Assembly (NCBI RefSeq): GCF_018320785.1
Contig: NC_054871.1
Coordinates: 18,534,339-18,598,338 of the forward strand
Length of the DNA: 64,000 nt
Origin: Cheilinus undulatus
Taxonomy: Eukaryota > Chordata > Actinopteri > Labriformes > Labridae
Direction: 5' to 3'
Within the stretch, counting starts at the first letter, position 1. Each line of letters begins with the position of its first letter. Of this stretch, positions 1 through 22,862 are shown piece by piece. The notes beneath the pieces are model-generated. The model ran no database searches and was not told where the DNA came from. It saw only the letters and a program-made list of their open reading frames with translations. The translations under genes and the position numbers were made by a program.

Positions 1-130
1 GAAGGACAGTGGATGGACTCGGAAACAGGGAAGAGAGTGGGTAGAGACATGCGGCAAAGGGCCACTGGCAGGACTCGAACTCCGGCCACCCGTGCAAATG
101 GTGCGTGCCCCAAACCACTCAACCACGCCA
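1..130 (-). mobile_element. tRNA-derived SINE, cut by the window edge
   Basis: Read on the minus strand this has a tRNA-like head (box A-like TGGTTTGGGGCACGC region, box B-like GGAGTTCGAGTCC) followed by a tail related to the complete copy at 55173-55343 (shared words: gacagtggat, gactcggaaacaggga, gagacatg). The tail runs off the left edge. The tRNA-Ser/Leu-like head is an inference from the box motifs. Confidence 0.75.
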
Positions 131-306
131 AAAAAACTCAAACATTTAAGATCATGTCACACATAATGGAGTTAGACTGACACTTTGAAAGTTAAAATCA
201 ACTCTCAAAAATGTTTAACCCTGAGATATCAGAACTCCGGTTTTTGCTGTGCTTGTCGGCTGTTTTAGGATGTGATGTGGAGTCATCCTCTGGGTATGTG
301 CTACTG

Positions 307-468
307 TACAGAGGTGGAAAAAGCACAAAAGTATAGCACATACTAAGTAGAAGTATGAGTTCCTATTTCAAAATGCACACAAAAAAGTGCAAGTACCCCC
401 CAAAAAACTATGCTTACTCTATTACAGTAGTTTGAGAAAATGTAATGTAGCAAATTTCCACCTCTGTA
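307..468. mobile_element. Short MITE with 14-bp perfect inverted ends
   Basis: The left end tacagaggtggaaa (307-320) is the exact reverse complement of the right end tttccacctctgta (455-468). The interior has alternating 'aagta/agtac'-type words found in a very common fish MITE that starts CAGAGGTGGAAA. A relative lies at about 60474-60620. No clear target duplication was seen. Confidence 0.7.
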
Positions 469-1869
469 AATGATTAGCTTTCTACATAACAATCATTTTC
501 AATCACAATTCCTTCTTCCAATTACTAGATTTTTTTATTGTCTAGCAACAAAAATTAAAACATCCCCGTCATGAGGCTTCAGAGAGAATAAGAGAGATTA
601 ATAGACTCAGCACCAAACACCAAAAATGCTTTAATATATTGAATGAAACCAGGAACTCAGCTTTAATGGGTCTATTACCACATCATATATGGTCTATCTC
701 TGGGATCTTAGCTTTTTAAAAAAACAGCTGCCACAATCTCAAAAAGTAAATAAAATCAAAACCAAGAATCAAGTGCTTGTTAGTAACCTTTTATTGTTTT
801 ACCACAAAGTACAGATAAAAACATCCACAGCATATTCTCTCGTCTTAATGGCCCAAACTGAGGAGGATTTGTTGAGGCAGTGACACGAGACCAACATGTT
901 TCTGCGTGCTAGTAGAAGATCTAAAGTCGGCAACCTCTACCAAGCTGATGGCATTTCTTTTTTTTAGTGTAGATACTGTAGTGTGTATTGCTTTGTAACA
1001 GAGTGACACATTCATTCACAAGCAGGCCTAAAAATGAATGCAGATACAGAACAACATGGCTCTTTTTTTCTTTAACTGTCTATTTTTACTGGGGTTTTTT
1101 TCTCTCTTGCAAGCCTGAGTCAATACAACACAATACACACATATGACTCAAAGATACAGTATTTACAGATCTGGTTTATATAGAGAGGAAGACGTTTTAG
1201 AAAGGAGAACAGTTTCAAAGTTTGGATTGTACTGGAAAAGAAACAGTCACAACCAGTAAGAAGTGAAATATAAACACAGGATCAGAACAGGTTTTCCATC
1301 ATCATCACTCTCTTTCTCTAAACATTTCCAGTCTGACTAGGGACCTCTTTCTAACATATTCATAGACAGGTTGCTTGTCTGTGGTTTCAGGTTGAATAAA
1401 AGCTCATTTATGTACCCATAATTTAAAAAAAAAAACCTCTTATGCAGATTTTCTGTCATCACTAAAAGTCCACAAGCTGACGGTCATTATGGTTTTTATG
1501 GTGCTTTGCCCTCTCAATCTGTTTTTGCCATCTTAATTCATCATTTGCTGTTTACTGTGATCCATGCCCAGTGTAGTCAACCAGCAAACCTGGAACCACT
1601 GCAACATGAAATTAGTCTCAAAGTACTTCAGTACACAAAGCTTGTTTTATTAGGATTGTTTGACCCTGTCATACTGCTTATTCTGGCTTGTAAAGCCAAA
1701 TCCAACTACTTCCACAGCAACAGGTGGTTAAGTGGAAAAATAAATACCCTGCAGGCCAGTTTGAAATGAATTAAAACAACTTTACACACCTAAAAGTCAA
1801 ATCTGAACAAAGGCATTTGGCTAATTCCTGAGCAAAATATGTACTTATACGATACTATATACTTAAATA

Positions 1870-1872
<3 letters not shown>

Positions 1873-1904
<32 letters not shown>
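1873..1904. repeat. (TA)n microsatellite
   Basis: Uninterrupted TA dinucleotides for about 32 bases, in the probable rab3a 3' flank. Confidence 0.95.
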
Positions 1905-1906
<2 letters not shown>

Positions 1907-1927
1907 CAAAAAGCACCTCATAGGGCC

Positions 1928-1965
1928 AGATAAATATCTTATTTTTAGATAAATATCTTATTTTT
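1928..1965. repeat. Exact 19-bp tandem duplication
   Basis: The unit agataaatatcttattttt occurs twice in immediate succession (1928-1946 and 1947-1965), followed by a partial third start (agata). Confidence 0.9.
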
Positions 1966-2137
1966 AGATATAACTAATACATTGGAAGCTAGTTCAGTTG
2001 ATTATCAGAGTTAAAATACTTTACTTATGGGCCCCAGTTTAGCTTGGATAGTAGAGCAGCGACCCATTAACAGAGTCCTTGCACACTTGTCACAGGTTTT
2101 AATCCAGGTCCTGGTGCAAAAGCAGAAATAAGTACTT

Positions 2138-2240
2138 TGGGGCACTGGTAGTCTAGTGGTTGTATCTGTATGCCCCATGTACAAAGGCTGCTATCCTCAA
2201 AGTGGACAGCCTGGGTTCAGGGCTGACGGGTCATTAAAAG
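2138..2240 (+). mobile_element. tRNA-like SINE head
   Basis: A tRNA-like start (tggtagtctagtggtt, box A-like) followed about 50 bases later by gcctgggttcagggc (weak box B). Related heads occur at 26930-26990 and 52022-52068, each with a gtgccccatg/cgccccatg word after box A, so this is a repeated family and not a functional tRNA gene. Confidence 0.5.
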
Positions 2241-4814
2241 TAATAAACAGGAGAAATCCGTGCCAGAAAACAGTAAATTTAATCCCCAACTTCAATCTCT
2301 CTGCTCTGGCACCGAGCCAGGCAGCTGCGCTCTGACCAGAGTTCACAGTCAGGAACATCTTATTTGCTGAAGGTGTGTTTTAATCCATTTTTTACTTTAG
2401 CCCTGCATAATTAAAAGAAGCAGACTGGCTGTTTCTCTACAAGCAGAAACATTTTAACCCCATGTCTCTTAGTGCTGCGGTGCTAAGGATTAGAAATGTT
2501 TTCGATGATAGACACGTTCTTTACCTGCCAAGTCAAGACTTTTATTTTGAAGAGCAACATCAGGAAAAAGAACGTTTCAGCAGCAATTTAACAAAGACGT
2601 TTCATAAATGGGAAAGAGACATAACTTCAAATAACTGAGAAAATGAGCTGTAAGGAATACCTGAAGTAAACAGAGGATGAGAAAGTGAAACGGAGACTTT
2701 TTAGCTCTAAACTGTCTGCCTGTCATGACATAAATGTGACTGCTTCTCTGGTGGCTGACACAGAGAGCTGACAGGCTTAGTAGAGCTGACGGATGATTCC
2801 TTCAGTCAGGTTGTAGCATTTCTTTTTTTATTTTAAATTTACAAGTTTCTTGTAAATGAGTGTGGCTTTGACTCATTCAACCGGCATGCCCACTCCATCA
2901 TAGAGTCTCATTTTCATGATTTTGAAGCTTGATTTTATATAATTATAGATGCTTTTCATGACTAACATCAGTGGCCTTTCCCACAACAAACCCAAATACA
3001 GTTTTTTAAATCACTTCAACACTTTTTTATCACAGATTTGAATATCTGCACTGTGCAAATATTTTGAGTTTTGGTAGCATGATAATGCTGCTCTGCCAGA
3101 GTGAGTGATGCTACAGAAACAGAAAAACTGCAGTGCACTGGACTTAAAACAAAGAAAAAACTTCTGAAATGACCCTAAACTAGATAGAGAACCTCAATAG
3201 TGACATATCCTATGGCGATTTCAGCCTCCACACTTTGTTACATGGTAAATTTTGACTTTTCATGTCACATAAAGAGTGCTAAAAACAACATCACCAGCTA
3301 TACTGGAGTTTATGAAGAAGTCGGATGTCAGGATTTTTAAATCACTAGTCGATATGATTTAAAAGAGTGATAACAGATATAATCCATACAAAGAAGTGTG
3401 TCTTAATCCAGATGAATGTTGATGAATCCTCATAACAGACACGCAAATTCTACTGGCCAACAGATGTCCGTCTTACTGTGATTCACCTCTACCTGATGTT
3501 TACACTCACTGAATGGGGTTTAACAGTCAGAAAAAGGCAAAACACCACAAAAACGGTCAAATCAAGCAACATGTATCCCTTAAAACTCTCGTGTACTACT
3601 CGTGTACTATAAGAGAAGGATTATTTATTGAACTAATGATACATGCAGGCCTTAAAGTTTGCTGCAACAGAGTCTGAAGTTACATACTGGTAAAATGAGT
3701 TGTTAAAATCACAACGTTTCAACCTCAAGACTTTCACGCCTGCATTAATATCTCCTGCCAAAAGCTTCTCTTAAGTTCAGACTCAGCCATAATATTAGAG
3801 CCACTTTTACTTTTTATAAGCTTGGATTTGAAGGCTGACTTTTCAACTTGTAGTTCAGATTTAAAGGGTAATTTCACTGCTTTTTTCCTAAGCAGGAAGT
3901 GTTTGATTTTGCATCACAGACTCTCTCTTTTCACACTTTTCCTTATTGAACTTCATTCCATTAAAATTCATTTTCAGATATGCATACCTGTAGATATAAT
4001 ATATATTTATATATATTGCACAACATGTATATGTACAGTTGAAATAAATATAATTAAATAAAATGTGTCTTTTTGTTTTTTGCTTTTTTTTTTTCACCTA
4101 GCTCTATATTGTTCATAATTTCCCCCACCCAGTGTTTGATGTATGAAAAGAATAAACGGGGCGTTAGATTATTAGAAAAAGAAATACAAAAACACAAAAC
4201 AAGGCCAAATGAAAAAGGCTCAGATGGATTATGAAAACAAATCACTTGCTAATACTTACAGTATCTGTGTTTAGATACAAGGTGAGACAAGAAATGAGAC
4301 TCAGATGTTTGATTCTGTGGGGATCCTGAATGGTATAAGAAACGGTGGCCCTGTTGTACACCATAAACCGAAGCTGACATCTTTTCAAGACATTTGACTG
4401 ACATGAAACAAAGTACTGTAAACATCTGAAGGATTTAAATGGCACTTGGACGCCGTCAAATCCTTCTTGTAAAACCACACTGAGGAACAGGAACAGGGGA
4501 AACAGATGATGACCTCCAAGAGCCGAGGATGCAAAGTGTCTGAAACACTTACTGAAGTAACTTTGGCATCAGACCGGCACTGATCAAGAGGAACCCCGAC
4601 ACCTTTTTAACTCCTTTACATGGACATCACCTCAGAGCATTTCAGACAATTTGAAACCTGGTTCTTGCGCCCCGCAGCCAATGATCATTACTAATTTACA
4701 GAAATAAGCGGGATAGTGAGTAAGAAGGATTATGATGTACAGACTCGAGGCCCTGGGGTCCAGCTGAAAGGAGGAAAAAGAGGACAAGGGAGGAGAAGGG
4801 GGGAGTAGTCAGCT

Positions 4815-13466
<8,652 letters not shown>

Positions 13467-15684
13467 CTGTGGACAGAGAGAAAGGAGAAAACAACCACTC
13501 AGACAAGAATGGACATTCCTACTACTCATCAGATCAAATCAAGTGTGGGCCTTTATAAGACACAATCTGGCTGTTTAAAAAAATGGCTTTTTACAAACGT
13601 TTTTTTTTCAGTAATATTAGTCATATTTAATTAGTGAGGCGGTCTGCGTGGTGGTATTTATTTGTGATTTTACCTCTTAGAGAAATAACAGAGATGTCAC
13701 TGCTGAGTTTGCTGCCAGGAGAGGAGCAGAGATATGCTCATATTATTAATTCTAATTAGACAGTGGAGAGGCTGTCTCATTTGTTTCAGTTAAAAAAGTT
13801 GACAGGATTTCCCATAGTGCTGCCATATTAATGTGCGCTAACATTACTTCTATTTGGGTTCACCTGACTTTAAATTGATTCAATAAGACTAAGTAAATAT
13901 TGCCATTGGGAGTATAATGCCGTTTCAAAGTTATGCATTATTGTGCTGATTCAATTCAACCTATATAACATTTTGTATAAAGCTGTTGGACGTGTTTATC
14001 CTGTTTGATACAAGCATACTCACGATGAGCTGTGCACTATGGTGGAGCTCTGCACAGGCTGCTACTGCACACAGCTGCATTATAATGGGGGTCATTTATA
14101 ACTGGCACCTCTAGTCATTTAAGGCATTAGGAAACCAAGTTGACTGCACTGAGTGCTGTACTTAGTATTTCGCTGCTGGCAGTAAGAATGACTGGGGAAG
14201 AATAAGCTATAAGGTAAGAGGTTGGCAGCACCTCTTTTACAGCTTTTCTCCCTAATTACCCTTACCATGTGATGAAAGCTTTCTGTACTTTTTGCCATCA
14301 GGTGTTTTCAGGCCACAGAGCTGAGATGACCGAACACAGCATGCTGCTGCAGTGATGCACAAGAAGGCCACGCTAGCAAAAGGTGCAGTGATATTGGTCC
14401 AGTTTTTGCAACATTGATCATCATGTGTACCAAACATACAGGTGGTTCAGGCGCAGCACAGAGATGAACTTGTAGGAAATATAACTCATCATGAAAGGAC
14501 TAAAGACTCCTCGAAGCTGTTAAGAGCAACAAGAAATATCTATGACAAAGTGAACACGGTGGGTCGTGCCTCTCTTTTGGATTTAAAGTATCTTTTGTCA
14601 TTATTAAGCTGTGGTTTGTTATTATTTTGAGGTTTATTTGAGTGGTTCTCAGCCCAGGGACTGTCAGAGGTCAATAAGGTTGGTAAGAATCTTCAAATGA
14701 CAGAATGTAAATAATTTGTAATGGTTTAATTCATTTTCTATAAAATGGCTATATCTGAATTAGTTTCAGGCTCAGAGGAGAGGCTAGTATGGGGAAAAAG
14801 TAAGGATTGTTATGAATTATTTAAGCTGTTTACATTTTCATCAAACGACAGAACAAATACACAATGAGTGCTTTTACAATACAGTCATGCAGACACACCA
14901 CCTGTGGCACTGAGCTCAAAACAAAACATCATGTCCCTCTATTTGGCACCGAAAAAGTTGGCAAAACTATAACCAAGGTCATACATGACTGGTGATCTGT
15001 TTCCTTATATATAGAAAAATCTCACATGAAACACAAATGAAATGCTTTCCATTGAGTTATGCTGCACAGCTTACAAAACTTGAGCCACAATGGCTTTGTT
15101 GCTTTGGCTTTTGTGGTGTGTGTGACTGTGCAGTTTGCACAGAGTCTGAAGCAGCTCTGATGTCAGGACTTTAAAAATAGATGACAGTGACCTTTCCTGA
15201 AAGTACAATTGAGAATTTCCAGGGTGATCCACATTCTTTCAACGCTCTTTCAGTCTAGGTAATTAAAGCCTACCAGTGAGAGATTTGAGTCCACATAGAA
15301 ATCTAAGCTGTGGGCAAAGAAGAGAAAAGTATAAATCATAAAAAAGAGAGCAACAGAGCAGAGTGTCCAATCTAATTAACTAAAGGAATACAACCACACT
15401 TTAGGTAGATAAATTTGAAGAAACATTGCCTTAACAGAACAAAGGGAAGTATGATAATTGCATTATTAACAGTAATATTGGCAGTTTAGACAAAGACGAC
15501 AAATATAAGGAAAGGTAACTGTCACCAGTAGTCAGTCACACACAAGAACCACTACTGCTCAAAAGGCATAGATGCTTAGACAACAGTTTAAATGCATCTA
15601 AGCTGCAATGAAAGGTTTTTAAGTCTTCATGAACTATTTTGATAATTGATAAATTGCATGAATCCTTTTCTGTATTGCTGCTAT

Positions 15685-15777
15685 TCTTGGCCAGGTCTCC
15701 CTTGAAAAAGAGATCTTTGATCTCAATGGGACTAGCCTGGTTAAATAAAGGTTGAATAAAATAAATAAATAAAAAAT
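15685..15777 (+). mobile_element. LINE 3' tail
   Basis: Contains cttggccaggtctcc, cttgaaaaagagatctttg, atctcaatgggact and ttaaataaaggttgaataaa, the well-known 3' end of a common fish LINE, ending in (AAAT)n-like repeats. Confidence 0.65.
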
Positions 15778-18150
15778 GAAACTGCATGATTTCAGGTTTA
15801 AAATCTGCATCTGTGTCTCATAAATGTATACTGAATATATTTGGGTCCTGGGTTGTTGAACTGAATCAAATTGGCTACTTTAATATTTCTCTTTGGGAAG
15901 AAGGAAACTAGAAGAGGTTTTGCAGAACTGCACAGGCTAAAACAGCATGATTGACTGAGAAAATAATTGACAAAATGCTGAAGGACTTCTTGAATTAGAT
16001 TCAGATATGTCGGTTTACTTTGCACAGTCGGGGTGGGGGATGGGATGAGCTGCTACAGGAAGCCTTCCTCAGGCTCATCTGCACCACTGATGTAGTCTTG
16101 GATACCATGATAGGGTGTCCAAGTCATTAACAAAGCTGAGCCTGCCCTCTGAAATAATGCCGTCCTCCTTGGAAGCCAAAAGTAAAAAATAAATGTGTCT
16201 ACAAAATGAGTCCTCCAGAGAGCAATCAGATAGTTTTCAATAAAGAAAAGGTCAAAGTATAAATATTGCTTGTTCAGATAATTGATGAGATTCAGCCAGC
16301 ATCAGTTTGAGTCAGCATAGCAGATGATAGTGATTAACTAGTCAGGCTTTAACTTTGAACATTTGCTTGGTGGTGATAAATCAAAGCAGTGTTTTGCAAT
16401 GCTAAGGGGAAATGCATCAGAGTATTCTCTTTTTGGAGAAAAGTGGAGGGCAATTTATTCAATCTGTCACAATCAGCTGTGGATGTGTGAGGAATTATTC
16501 ACCCCACAAACAACCGCAAAAGAGACTGAAGTTAGTTTGAAGTTTACGTTGGATTTTTATTTTAGCATCTGTTAAAACCAATAACTACGTATATACGTAC
16601 ATCAGAGGATCAGTTGAGCAAACTTTACTAACAAGAAAACCTTCAAACCTTTTTTGGGACTTCTAATTCAATGTAGTTAATAATCGCTTTTCATGACAGG
16701 AGCCCCTTGGTCCCAGCTGGAGTTTCAGTCAGAGAACATGACACACGCACTCACACCACTCACCGGTAAGTATATGTCAGTGGAAACTTAAGAGTCAGTA
16801 ACCTACAGAGTATCATGGCAGGTAAGTCAGCCCCAAAAGCTGCATTAGTCAGAAAGTGTAGAAAACGTCTGCAGAGTTTCAAGAAGACTTTTTTTAATTG
16901 ATGTTTGGGTTTGAGATTTCTTACATATAAATTTCATTCTTGCTAAATCTGACATTTTCCCTCCAAGAGTTCCAGATTACAGCAACAACTGCTTTACAAC
17001 TGCTACGGTGAATCTCAAGGGACACACTGTATGACTCAAAGAGGCTTGTTAGCTCCAGTTAGCACATGCTGTTTGTGATGATACCAGGGCAGAGAAGATT
17101 ACTGGTGACTACAGATTTGTAGAAGGAGAAGGCCTCAGCCAGCTGATGGCATATCATCAAGTTGAAGAATCAACCATTCCCTCAACTTTCTCAGGGCTGA
17201 AGTTCTCCAGGCTGCAAATTGGCAAAGGGAAGAAAGTTGAAGTCATTACTTTCCCAATTTCAGAAAATTATTGAAGCATCTAAAGATTTAGAGGAACAAG
17301 TTGTCCAAATGAATCCCGGTTGACTTTCTGAAGAGGCAAACTGACATCTTCTGCTTTGGGCTTTTCAAGTCAAACACACAGCTACAACAGCAAAACTTTC
17401 AACATTTGCTGCTCTGCTATTTGTGCTGGCTACAGACAGGTTACAGGAAGTTGGGGCTTCAAAAACGAAAAGGATTCAAGAACCTCCCCCGGCACATTGA
17501 CTTGAGCCCACAGGCCTCTGAGTCTCTGCACCCAGCTCTATATTTAGTGTGTTTATCTCCACTCAGCTGCAGAGAAAGACGAGAACTCACAGGGAATAAA
17601 GCACAAACAAAACAACTGCACCCTCCTCACACAGCTCCGGACGATCAGTTTACACGAAGAAACACGGAGATGCTCGATAAATAATGAAGAAGCACAGACT
17701 CTTCCTCGACACATTGGTGGTTTGTTTTCTGCACGGAGGTAAAGCAGGTAGAGAGAGATGTGAGGTCTCAAACCTGCTACAGCCAACCTGAACTGAAGGA
17801 GGGCTTCAAACAGGAAGTGTAAAAGAATGATGACATCATAAATCAGCCCAAATGGTAATGATGAATTTTGGTCTAAACTGCTTAATTAAGGATTTTTCCC
17901 CATGTTTCCTCTTCAAGGACAGAAGTGTGGTTGTTACATGGTGTTTGGTTGATGGCCAGTACTGTTCAGCCTATGTTATAAAATCTATTCACAAATTTGG
18001 AGCCTAGAGGTCCCATGTACATTTAAAAGACTTTATGGTTTACTCTAAATATTATTAAGAGATACTGAGGACCTGGAAGATACTAGAGGCATCATGGGAA
18101 TAAAATGACTTACTTTATAAGGAAGTGTATTATAATTTATAGTAGTTCAG

Positions 18151-18300
18151 GTACGATACGACAAGAGTCGATACAACCTGATACGATATGTTACAATTCA
18201 GTACGCTACGATACAATACTATATGATATGATACGATACAATACAATACAATACGCTACGATGTGATAGGATCTGTTATGATATGAACAAAACAATACGA
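18151..18300. repeat. Degenerate GATAC/ATACG pentanucleotide repeat
   Basis: Many gatac, tacga and atacaa units (gtacgatacg, gatacgatacaatacaatac) with interruptions. A minus-strand ORF across it is an artefact of the repeat. Confidence 0.85.
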
Positions 18301-20319
18301 TTACATTACAGCACAGATAAATACAACATAAAAAAGTAAAACTTGGTTGAATAAAATTACACCCAACAAATGATTGGTCCTGCAGATAACATGAAAAGCA
18401 AAAACCTTCCCTGTATCTTAAAATCATCTTAAGTTGTGACAGGCTCCTCGTTGTACCCTTCTGGTAGTCTTAATGACCTTAAAAATCATCATAACAAGCT
18501 TTATGAAACATTATTAATTTTTTCTGTCCTCACTATGTTGTAAAAAAACTAACAACAGACTGAGAGACGATCAGCAAGCACCTCCCTTTAATCATATAAA
18601 TTCTGTGATCATGGCACAATAAATGTTTAGCGCTACATAACCTACAAAAACCTCTGATAATTATTTAATAATCTATAAAGATAACTATTAACAGGGGCAC
18701 TTGTTCCAGTCTGCTCTGTCATGTATGACAATATATCAGACAGCAGGCAGCGTTTATTTACTGAGGTAAAGGGGGAAACACTTGCTGGTGGGACTTAATG
18801 ACCAGGACACATCGTCTTTTCTCTCCTCTGCTCACTATCTGTCTGTAACAGACACTCATGCTGATGTTCACATTTAAATGCAATAATAAAGGGACTAATA
18901 AATACCATGTATTTGTTGACTGGTGAATACAAAAATGGGTAGTTGAGGCTCAGAGCATCACCCGCTTCTGCATTTCCTCCCAGAGATTGTCTGACCAACA
19001 GGAGTTTGGTTGGAGGAGAGGTCATCGACATTGGACAGTGTCAGGCCTTATAAAATGATGGCACATCATTTCAACATGTTTAAATACCCTTGTGTGAAGG
19101 TTTTCATTGTTGTGAATAAACTTTTAATCAAAAAAATGTGCAAAGATTATATCCATCATTTTACATTTTGCAGTTAAATTAAACACTATGTGATTAAATT
19201 AAAAGTTGACCATATTTAAGTCATGTGTTTAAGCAACATTGATAAAAATGAAGCAAAATATAATCTAAGACTACATGTTACTATCTTTCTTACTCTAGCA
19301 TATCTGAGTGCTGATAAATGCTAAATTTTAAATTTGACCTCTCATATTTATAGTGCTCTGGAGTCTTCTAACAATTTTGTTTTAGTTAAGAATAAATTTA
19401 AAGATCTGTTAAAGCCGGTGAATGACAAAATCTTAACATCATAACTGGGTTTTAAGATTAAAATTAAGACTAAGAGTTAAAGCACAGGTGTGATGTCTGT
19501 TTTAAAGCTTTGTCTCCAACTTTACCAGTAGAAATTTTTTTTCGGCAAAGGAACCCAAATATGATGCATGAACATTCATTTATATTCATGTTTCTCTCCT
19601 CTCTTCCTCCATAATTCACTATGAGCCAGATTTTCTAAACTGTTCATCTGTGTTAAATGTAAACAACTCCAAATTAACTGTGACCTCATGCTGAACCTGC
19701 CCGTCATCCGAACATGTCTTTGGGATGACTGAGAATGTGAGTCTGCAGTGAAGTGAGCTGCAGTGTGACTCACTGTGGGTGGGAGTGTAATCCACAACAA
19801 CAAACAAAACAAGAACAAACAAGAGACACACAAGCGTGTTAACAAGCAGAGATCCCGCCTGAATAGCTGATCATATCGGTCAAACAGAGTTCAGTGAAAA
19901 GGAAAAGACAGGTGGCTCAGTCTGGCCATTACTATCACCCTAAACAAACACGGGAGGGAGAATTCATTGATCCCTGAGTAATCAAAGGACACGCCTTGAA
20001 ACTTAGGTGCAGTGCATCTTCTGTCAGTTCATTTAGGAGTTTCATTGCAGGAAAAGGAGATGCTCTTAAGAACGATCTTCTATTTTTCATCAAATAACCA
20101 AAAAACACCACGTTTGCAGCGAATACTAAGATTGCTTTGTAATTCACTTGTTATTGTCACACCAGTGGTCTTCTTTGAAATCTAATGGGGCAATAAAAGG
20201 AATGCAATTAAATGGTACTAATAAAAACAGCTAGAGGAGCATTTTGCTACTAATAAGGTCTATTGGCTGCAGGTCATGAGTGTAAAAGGAGAATTTTGGA
20301 GAGGTAGAGTCTGAGATGT

Positions 20320-20505
20320 TCACAAATGTGCACAAAACTGTCTAAAAATTGTGGAACAATATCAGAAAAGTCTTCCTCAACCTAAAATTGTCAAGACTTT
20401 GAATATCCCACCATCTACAGTACATAATATCATCGAATGATTCAGAGAATCTGGAGAAATCTCTGTGCACAAGGGACAAGGCCAAAGGTCAAAAGGTCAG
20501 GTTTA
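20320..20505 (+). mobile_element. Tc1/mariner transposase HTH fragment
   Basis: Reads VKTLNIPPSTVHNIIE, stop, then FRESGEISVHKGQG in one frame: a helix-turn-helix as in the DNA-binding part of Tc1/mariner transposases. The in-frame TGA and the short length mark it as a relic. Confidence 0.75.
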
Positions 20506-21814
20506 CTTGGTCTTCAATAGATACATCACCTTTAACTCTTAATTTTCTTAGATACCCAACACTTCCTGTTTTTGTTATCTATGTGAATGTGCCCACTGAC
20601 CAACTCTATTTATCAAGTGAAAACAAAAACGTTCAAAAATGTCACCTGACCCAGCTCTACATCCACCCTTCAGGAAGTGAGCTCACACTTGATCACAGTC
20701 TGGGTAGGGTGTTTGATTTCATCTTTGGCCAGCCTTATTAAAAATGTATCTCCTCGTGTTACTGTTGCACGAAAGTGTCGACTCAGCTTCGGCCCATTTT
20801 TTATCGACAGATTTCTTTCTGCTGAGTCAGCGGTGTTTCAGCTACAGCATATTAGGCTAGTTTCAAACTTGGAAGTAGTAGTTCAGCCAAGTCATTACAG
20901 CATTTGGATTGTACTCTTCCTCTAAACTTTAAACGACCTTCCTGAAGTTGTCGATTGGAGAGCTGGTTTGATATTTAAAAACAAAACGCTGGCATGCTGA
21001 GGTTATTAATAGAGCAGGATACAAATGACCAGGAACAGTGTGAGGTCTGGATCTTGTCAAACACACTCACACATTGATGCTGTCTTTCAGAGGACTAAGC
21101 CGAGTGTCTGCTGAGTGGTGAGATTAACGCAGCCTTTCTTCTGTGTCTCACAGATTAGCTCAGAGAAAAGTGAGTTGTCTTAACGTTCGCTAAACACTCA
21201 TTTGATACAGAGGCAAACTCTCATCATGGAAATGTCTCTCTGGCTGCAGGACGCTGCTGCTGCTTTCAAGCAGCCTTCAAATCACAGCACCTTTAAACAA
21301 AGCTACAAGTCAAGTGGACTGAACAGGGAGAGGAAATTGAGGTTCTGATCTGACCGATGATTTAATGCTTTGATATACATTATAATCACTGATGGATTGT
21401 ATAGACGGGCACAGCTAAACCCTCTCTCGCTTTCTAATACAATAAAGATGAATGCTTTTTTTCAAATAGACTAATGAGTACTTTAAATTTTGGCAGCAAA
21501 CCAAACCTCATATTTCTAAGAACACATGCACATTTTCTTTAATCTTCAATAACACTGACCCTGTTATCCCAATCAGTAGTCAAGAGAGTATGTGGGTCTA
21601 CATGTAGAAACATCCAGGCAACAGTTGACAATGCTGCCATCACAGATACACCTGCATGACACTAGAGGCAGACAGTCAGTAGCACCTTGTCACAATGCTC
21701 ATGCCTGCACATCTGCTCCATTAACGACATGGGTGTGCAGTCAGTTGTTTACATCACAGCTGCAGTGTTTTAGTCACTGCAGCTCATCATGGTGAGGTTT
21801 TGTTTAATTAGAAG

Positions 21815-22198
21815 TAGGCATGTAAGAAATTATCAGTGTGATATCAGTTTTGGCAGATATTAGCTTAAAAGTTAATGATCCTTATCAGCAGATAGAAACA
21901 TTTCTGCTGATATTTTCAGCCGATAGTTTGGTAATAAAAAACTGCCTTTATCAACTATAAATATTGGCTGTATGAGCTAATAAGATGGTGGAGTTCTATG
22001 TTAGGGGAAGTCTTTTTCTTTATTCACCATCAGCCCTTACTCTCTTAAGTATGTTTTAAGGATTGATTTTTTTTTAAATTGTTCATCCTCAAACTTTAAA
22101 TTGTGTGTTTTAAGGACTGAAGTATTAGGTCTGAACTACGTGTAAATATTTATCAGCATATCGGATATTGGCAAAAACTCAATATCCTGCATCCTGCA
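21815..22198. mobile_element. hAT-type MITE with 8-bp target duplication
   Basis: The start taggcatg and end catcctgc are inverted-end remnants flanked by attagaag on both sides (21807-21814 and 22199-22206). Internal words (gatatcag, cagccgata, ggcaaaaactcaatatc) relate it to the better-kept copy at 25374-25734. Confidence 0.75.
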
Positions 22199-22478
22199 AT
22201 TAGAAGTTACACTCAAGGTGTCACATAGACACAATAACAAGCAACAAGTTTACTTAAATTTACAATAAAACATATGGAGGGAGAAAAAATATTCCTCCTC
22301 CTCTGTGTGTTCGAGTTTATGTGAGAGCCGGTGTCAGAGGGCTGTGTGTGACGAAAATAGGAGGTAGTAGTCCAAAAATTGACTTAAAGACCCAAATGCG
22401 ACAAAAAAAGAAAGATTGATTAAAAAGTGATTAATGTACATAAAAAGATGCTTCATTAATCTGGTTAAGTTTCATTTT

Positions 22479-22862
22479 TTATTTCAGAAAATCTCTCTTT
22501 AAAGCACTGTCGGAACTTTTAGTTATGTTTGGGCCAACAATTGAGGCTGAAGTAAGGCGTAGATGTGGAAAGTAAACCATCCTGAGGGCATCATCAGGAA
22601 GGAGGATTGACACAACCATGCTGTCTGGATGTCCTTGAATATAACCAGGGGCATGGGAAAACAAAATCCACACCTTTAGGACAAAGTGAGGGATGGACGT
22701 GGCAGGCCATGTGCCCCTGGTCATATTGTGCATGTCCCAAGGGCCCAAAAACCACCAGCGGACTCCAGTTGTATCACCAGGGGCGATAAAGTCTGGGCAA
22801 AAGAAATGCCGTCGAGCTTGACCTTGGCTGCCAACTGACATGTGTGTGTCGACATGTGTCAC
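22479..22862 (-). other. Unidentified 127-codon open frame
   Basis: An uninterrupted minus-strand frame of 127 codons in a locally GC-richer segment (22560-22860). I do not recognise its protein. No splice sites or polyadenylation signal tie it to a transcript. It may be a remnant of an unknown repeat or chance. Confidence 0.15.

Larger units (their letters stand above)
131..4814 (-). other. rab3a 3' untranslated region and downstream flank
   Basis: No coding exon is visible. The part next to the rab3a stop codon must be its 3' UTR, but its length cannot be fixed. Minus-strand AATAAA signals occur at 3624-3629, 2541-2546 and 790-795, so the UTR could be about 1, 2 or 4 kb. The region also holds a short MITE, a (TA)n run, a 19-bp duplication and a tRNA-like SINE, listed separately. 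Short ORFs here look random. Confidence 0.5.
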
